A stretch of DNA of 14,397 nt from contig DDUQ01000114.1 of NCBI GenBank assembly GCA_002344885.1, positions 1 to 14,397 of the forward strand. The letters are read 5' to 3'. The DNA is from Comamonadaceae bacterium UBA2334 (lineage in GTDB: Bacteria; Pseudomonadota; Gammaproteobacteria; Burkholderiales; Burkholderiaceae_C). The position numbers and the translations under genes are program-made. The first letter of the stretch is position 1. Every line of letters starts with the position of its first letter. Below, one piece after another: positions 12,577-14,397 of this stretch. The notes below the pieces were generated by a model. The model was not told the origin of the DNA. It searched no databases and worked only from the letters and a program-made list of their open reading frames with translations.

Positions 12577-14397
12577 TCAGTCTTCGGCCTGCTGGGGTTT
12601 GAAGGCGCTGGCCAGACGGGCCTGGGTCTGCGGACTCACCTGCGCGTAATGCGAAAACGCCAGGCTGTACGACCCCTGACCACCCGTGAGCGACTTCAGC
12701 CGGCTCTGGTAGTCGCCCAGTTCGGCCAAGGGCATCTGCCCGGTGATGCTCACCGTGCCCGCATGGCGGGGCTGCGAGCCGGTGATGTGGCCTCGCCGGG
12801 CCACCAGGTCACCGGTGAGGTCACCCATGGCACTTTCGGGTGCCGTGATGTCGATGTGCACCAGCGGCTCCAGCACCATGGGTTGGGCGGCACGCAGCGC
12901 TTCCAGCGTGGCCTTGCGGCCTGCTGCCACAAACGCCACTTCCTTGCCGTCCACCGGGTGGGTTTTGCCGTCGTGCACCGTCACCCGCACGTCCTGCACC
13001 GGGAACCCGGCCACCACACCTTCGGCCAGCGCCTGGCGCACACCCTTTTCCACCGCCGGCATGAACACGCCGGGAATGGCACCGCCCTTGACCACATCAA
13101 CAAACTCGAACCCCGCACCGCGTGCCAGCGGCTCCACGCGCAGCATGACTTCGCCGAACTGGCCCGCACCACCGCTCTGCTTTTTGTGGCGGCAGTGCCC
13201 CTCGGCCTGGGTTGCAATGGTTTCGATGTAGGCAATCTGCGGTTCGCTGGTATCCAGCTCCAGCTTGAACTGTTGCTGCATGCGCAGCAGTTTGGTGCGC
13301 AGGTGCATGTCACCCAGTCCGCGTATCACGGTCTCGTTGGTGGCAGCATGGCGCTCGACCTTGAAACAGGGGTCTTCCTGCTCCAGCTTGTGCAGCACAT
13401 CCAGCAGACGCTGCTCATCCCCTTTGCGCTGGGTGTGCACCGCCAGACCCTGCATGGGTTGCGGCAGGCTCAGGGGCATGAGGTGAATCTTGTCTTCGTC
13501 GTGCGAGTCGTGCAGCACGCAGTCGAATTCAATGTCGTCCACCTTGGCCACGGCACCGATGTCGCCAGGCAACAGCGCATCGACCTCCACATAGTCCTTG
13601 CCTTGCAGGCGGTACAGATGCCCCACCTTGAATGCGCGCTTGGCCTCGCCCACGTACAACTGGGTGTCTTTGCGCAAGGTGCCCTGGTGCAGCTTGAACA
13701 CACCCAGCTTGCCGATGAACGGATCCATCACCACCTTGAACACGTGCGCCAGCACGTGCAGGCTGGCGTCGGGCCGCGCAGCAAACGCTTCGGCAGACGA
13801 CAAGGTATCACCCCGGTAGAACGGCGGCGGGTTACCTTCCGCCGGATTGGGGGCAAGCTGGGTCAGCGCGTCGATGAGCTGCGGCACCCCGGCACCCGTG
13901 CGTGCAGACACAAACAGAATGGGCACCAGGTGTCCCGAGCGCAACGCCGCTTCAAACGGCGCGTGCAACTCCTGCGGGCTGGGGTCGGCACCGTCTTCCA
14001 GGTAGCGCGCCATCAGGTCGTCATCTTCCTCCACCAACTGGTCAATCAACGCACGGTGCGCGGCAGCCACCGATGCGAAGTCGCTTGCGCCATCGTCATG
14101 CCCCAGCAGCTCGACCACCTCTTTGCCCCCGGCAGCAGGCAGGTCCAGCAGCAGACACTGTTTGCCAAAGCGCTCGCGGATGGATTCGACCAGCTCGCCA
14201 AGGTTAATGTTGTCGGCATCGATCTTGTTGATGACGATCATCCGGCAGACGCCACGAGCGGCGGCCAGCTGCATCATCTTTTCAGTCGAGAGTTCGATAC
14301 CATTCTGCGCATTGATGACCACCAGTGCGGTATCGACCGCGGCCAGGGCGCTGATCGCCTGCCCCGCGAAGTCCGGAAAACCTGCGACTCGAACATC
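12577..14397 (-). CDS. EF-G-like translation GTPase (FusA paralogue), 5' end outside window
   Basis: The frame is open to the right edge, giving 606 visible residues; roughly the first 90 (P-loop and switch I) lie outside. Order of parts: end of the G domain, with G3-region GFPDFAGQ (visible residues 6-13), INAQNGIEL and G4 NKID (57-60); domain II with the FKVVMDPFIGKLGVFKLHQG stretch; domain III; domain IV with KKQSGGAGQFGEV; and domain V ending ALAFSHYAQV-like (here SLAFSHYAQV). EF-G moves tRNAs and mRNA through the ribosome; this branch of EF-G-like proteins is divergent and its job is not settled. The four residues before GFPDF read RVAG-type (R-V-A-G) where GTPases have D-T-P-G, so the Mg2+-contacting Asp and the switch II His appear replaced. 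No r-protein genes (rpsL, rpsG, tufA) accompany it, as they would for the housekeeping fusA. Confidence 0.85.
   Translation of the reverse strand, partial: DVRVAGFPDFAGQAISALAAVDTALVVINAQNGIELSTEKMMQLAAARGVCRMIVINKIDADNINLGELVESIRERFGKQCLLLDLPAAGGKEVVELLGHDDGASDFASVAAAHRALIDQLVEEDDDLMARYLEDGADPSPQELHAPFEAALRSGHLVPILFVSARTGAGVPQLIDALTQLAPNPAEGNPPPFYRGDTLSSAEAFAARPDASLHVLAHVFKVVMDPFIGKLGVFKLHQGTLRKDTQLYVGEAKRAFKVGHLYRLQGKDYVEVDALLPGDIGAVAKVDDIEFDCVLHDSHDEDKIHLMPLSLPQPMQGLAVHTQRKGDEQRLLDVLHKLEQEDPCFKVERHAATNETVIRGLGDMHLRTKLLRMQQQFKLELDTSEPQIAYIETIATQAEGHCRHKKQSGGAGQFGEVMLRVEPLARGAGFEFVDVVKGGAIPGVFMPAVEKGVRQALAEGVVAGFPVQDVRVTVHDGKTHPVDGKEVAFVAAGRKATLEALRAAQPMVLEPLVHIDITAPESAMGDLTGDLVARRGHITGSQPRHAGTVSITGQMPLAELGDYQSRLKSLTGGQGSYSLAFSHYAQVSPQTQARLASAFKPQQAED

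Noticed and set aside
1..14397. Search for CRISPR arrays, tRNA genes, insertion sequences, toxin-antitoxin pairs and phage genes
   Set aside because: No regularly spaced repeats, cloverleaf-like sequence, transposase or integrase motifs, or small paired toxin-like genes were seen by eye.

Overview
The window looks like chromosomal DNA of a beta-proteobacterium of the order Burkholderiales, probably Comamonadaceae-like. This is inferred from the high G+C with strong G/C third-position bias, a phasin gene preceded by exact matches to the beta-proteobacterial PHB-regulator operator, the adjacent pgpA-pncC pair, a DUF3391/HD-GYP-type signalling pair and an EF-G-like paralogue. I see no tRNA, rRNA, insertion sequence, phage gene or CRISPR array. 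Coding density is high, and no gene-free stretch exceeds 300 bases.

Layout. 1-807 (+): 3' part of a secreted GH12-type beta-glucanase gene with a Pro/Ala linker, open to the left edge. 969-1520 (-): phasin, convergent with the glucanase gene; two hairpins lie between them. 1521-1773: divergent regulatory region with two PhaR/PhbF-like operators. 1774-2950 (+): pgpA then pncC. 3080-6024 (-): three-gene unit, transcribed from 6024 downwards, of a DUF4386-like membrane protein, an NAD(P)-binding SDR/epimerase-like protein and a Tat-exported Acg-type nitroreductase-like putative lipoprotein. A LysR-type regulator gene (6205-7101, +) diverges from it across a dyad-rich spacer. 7219-8142 (+): alpha/beta hydrolase carrying the full fluoroacetate/haloacetate dehalogenase residue set. 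8185-10818 (+): two tandem paralogues with DUF3391 plus an HD-GYP-like domain, both with altered signature residues. 10912-12555 (+): membrane-anchored FMN/[3Fe-4S] glutamate-synthase-like protein. 12577-14397 (-): EF-G-like translation GTPase, 5' end outside the window.

How the parts may work together. The phasin coats polyhydroxyalkanoate granules, and its promoter appears to be under the PHB-responsive repressor. PgpA makes phosphatidylglycerol and PncC recycles pyridine-nucleotide by-products; their adjacency is a common housekeeping arrangement. The LysR gene and its divergent operon form a self-contained regulated module of unknown substrate, with one membrane, one cytoplasmic and one exported component. 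The HD-GYP-like pair is probably a product of local duplication.

No clear-cut new defence or mobile system is visible. The best candidates for something undescribed are the tandem HD-GYP-like pair with an Asp-to-Asn change at a metal-ligand position, the LysR/DUF4386/SDR/Tat-nitroreductase module, and the EF-G-like protein whose G3 motif reads RVAG instead of DTPG.
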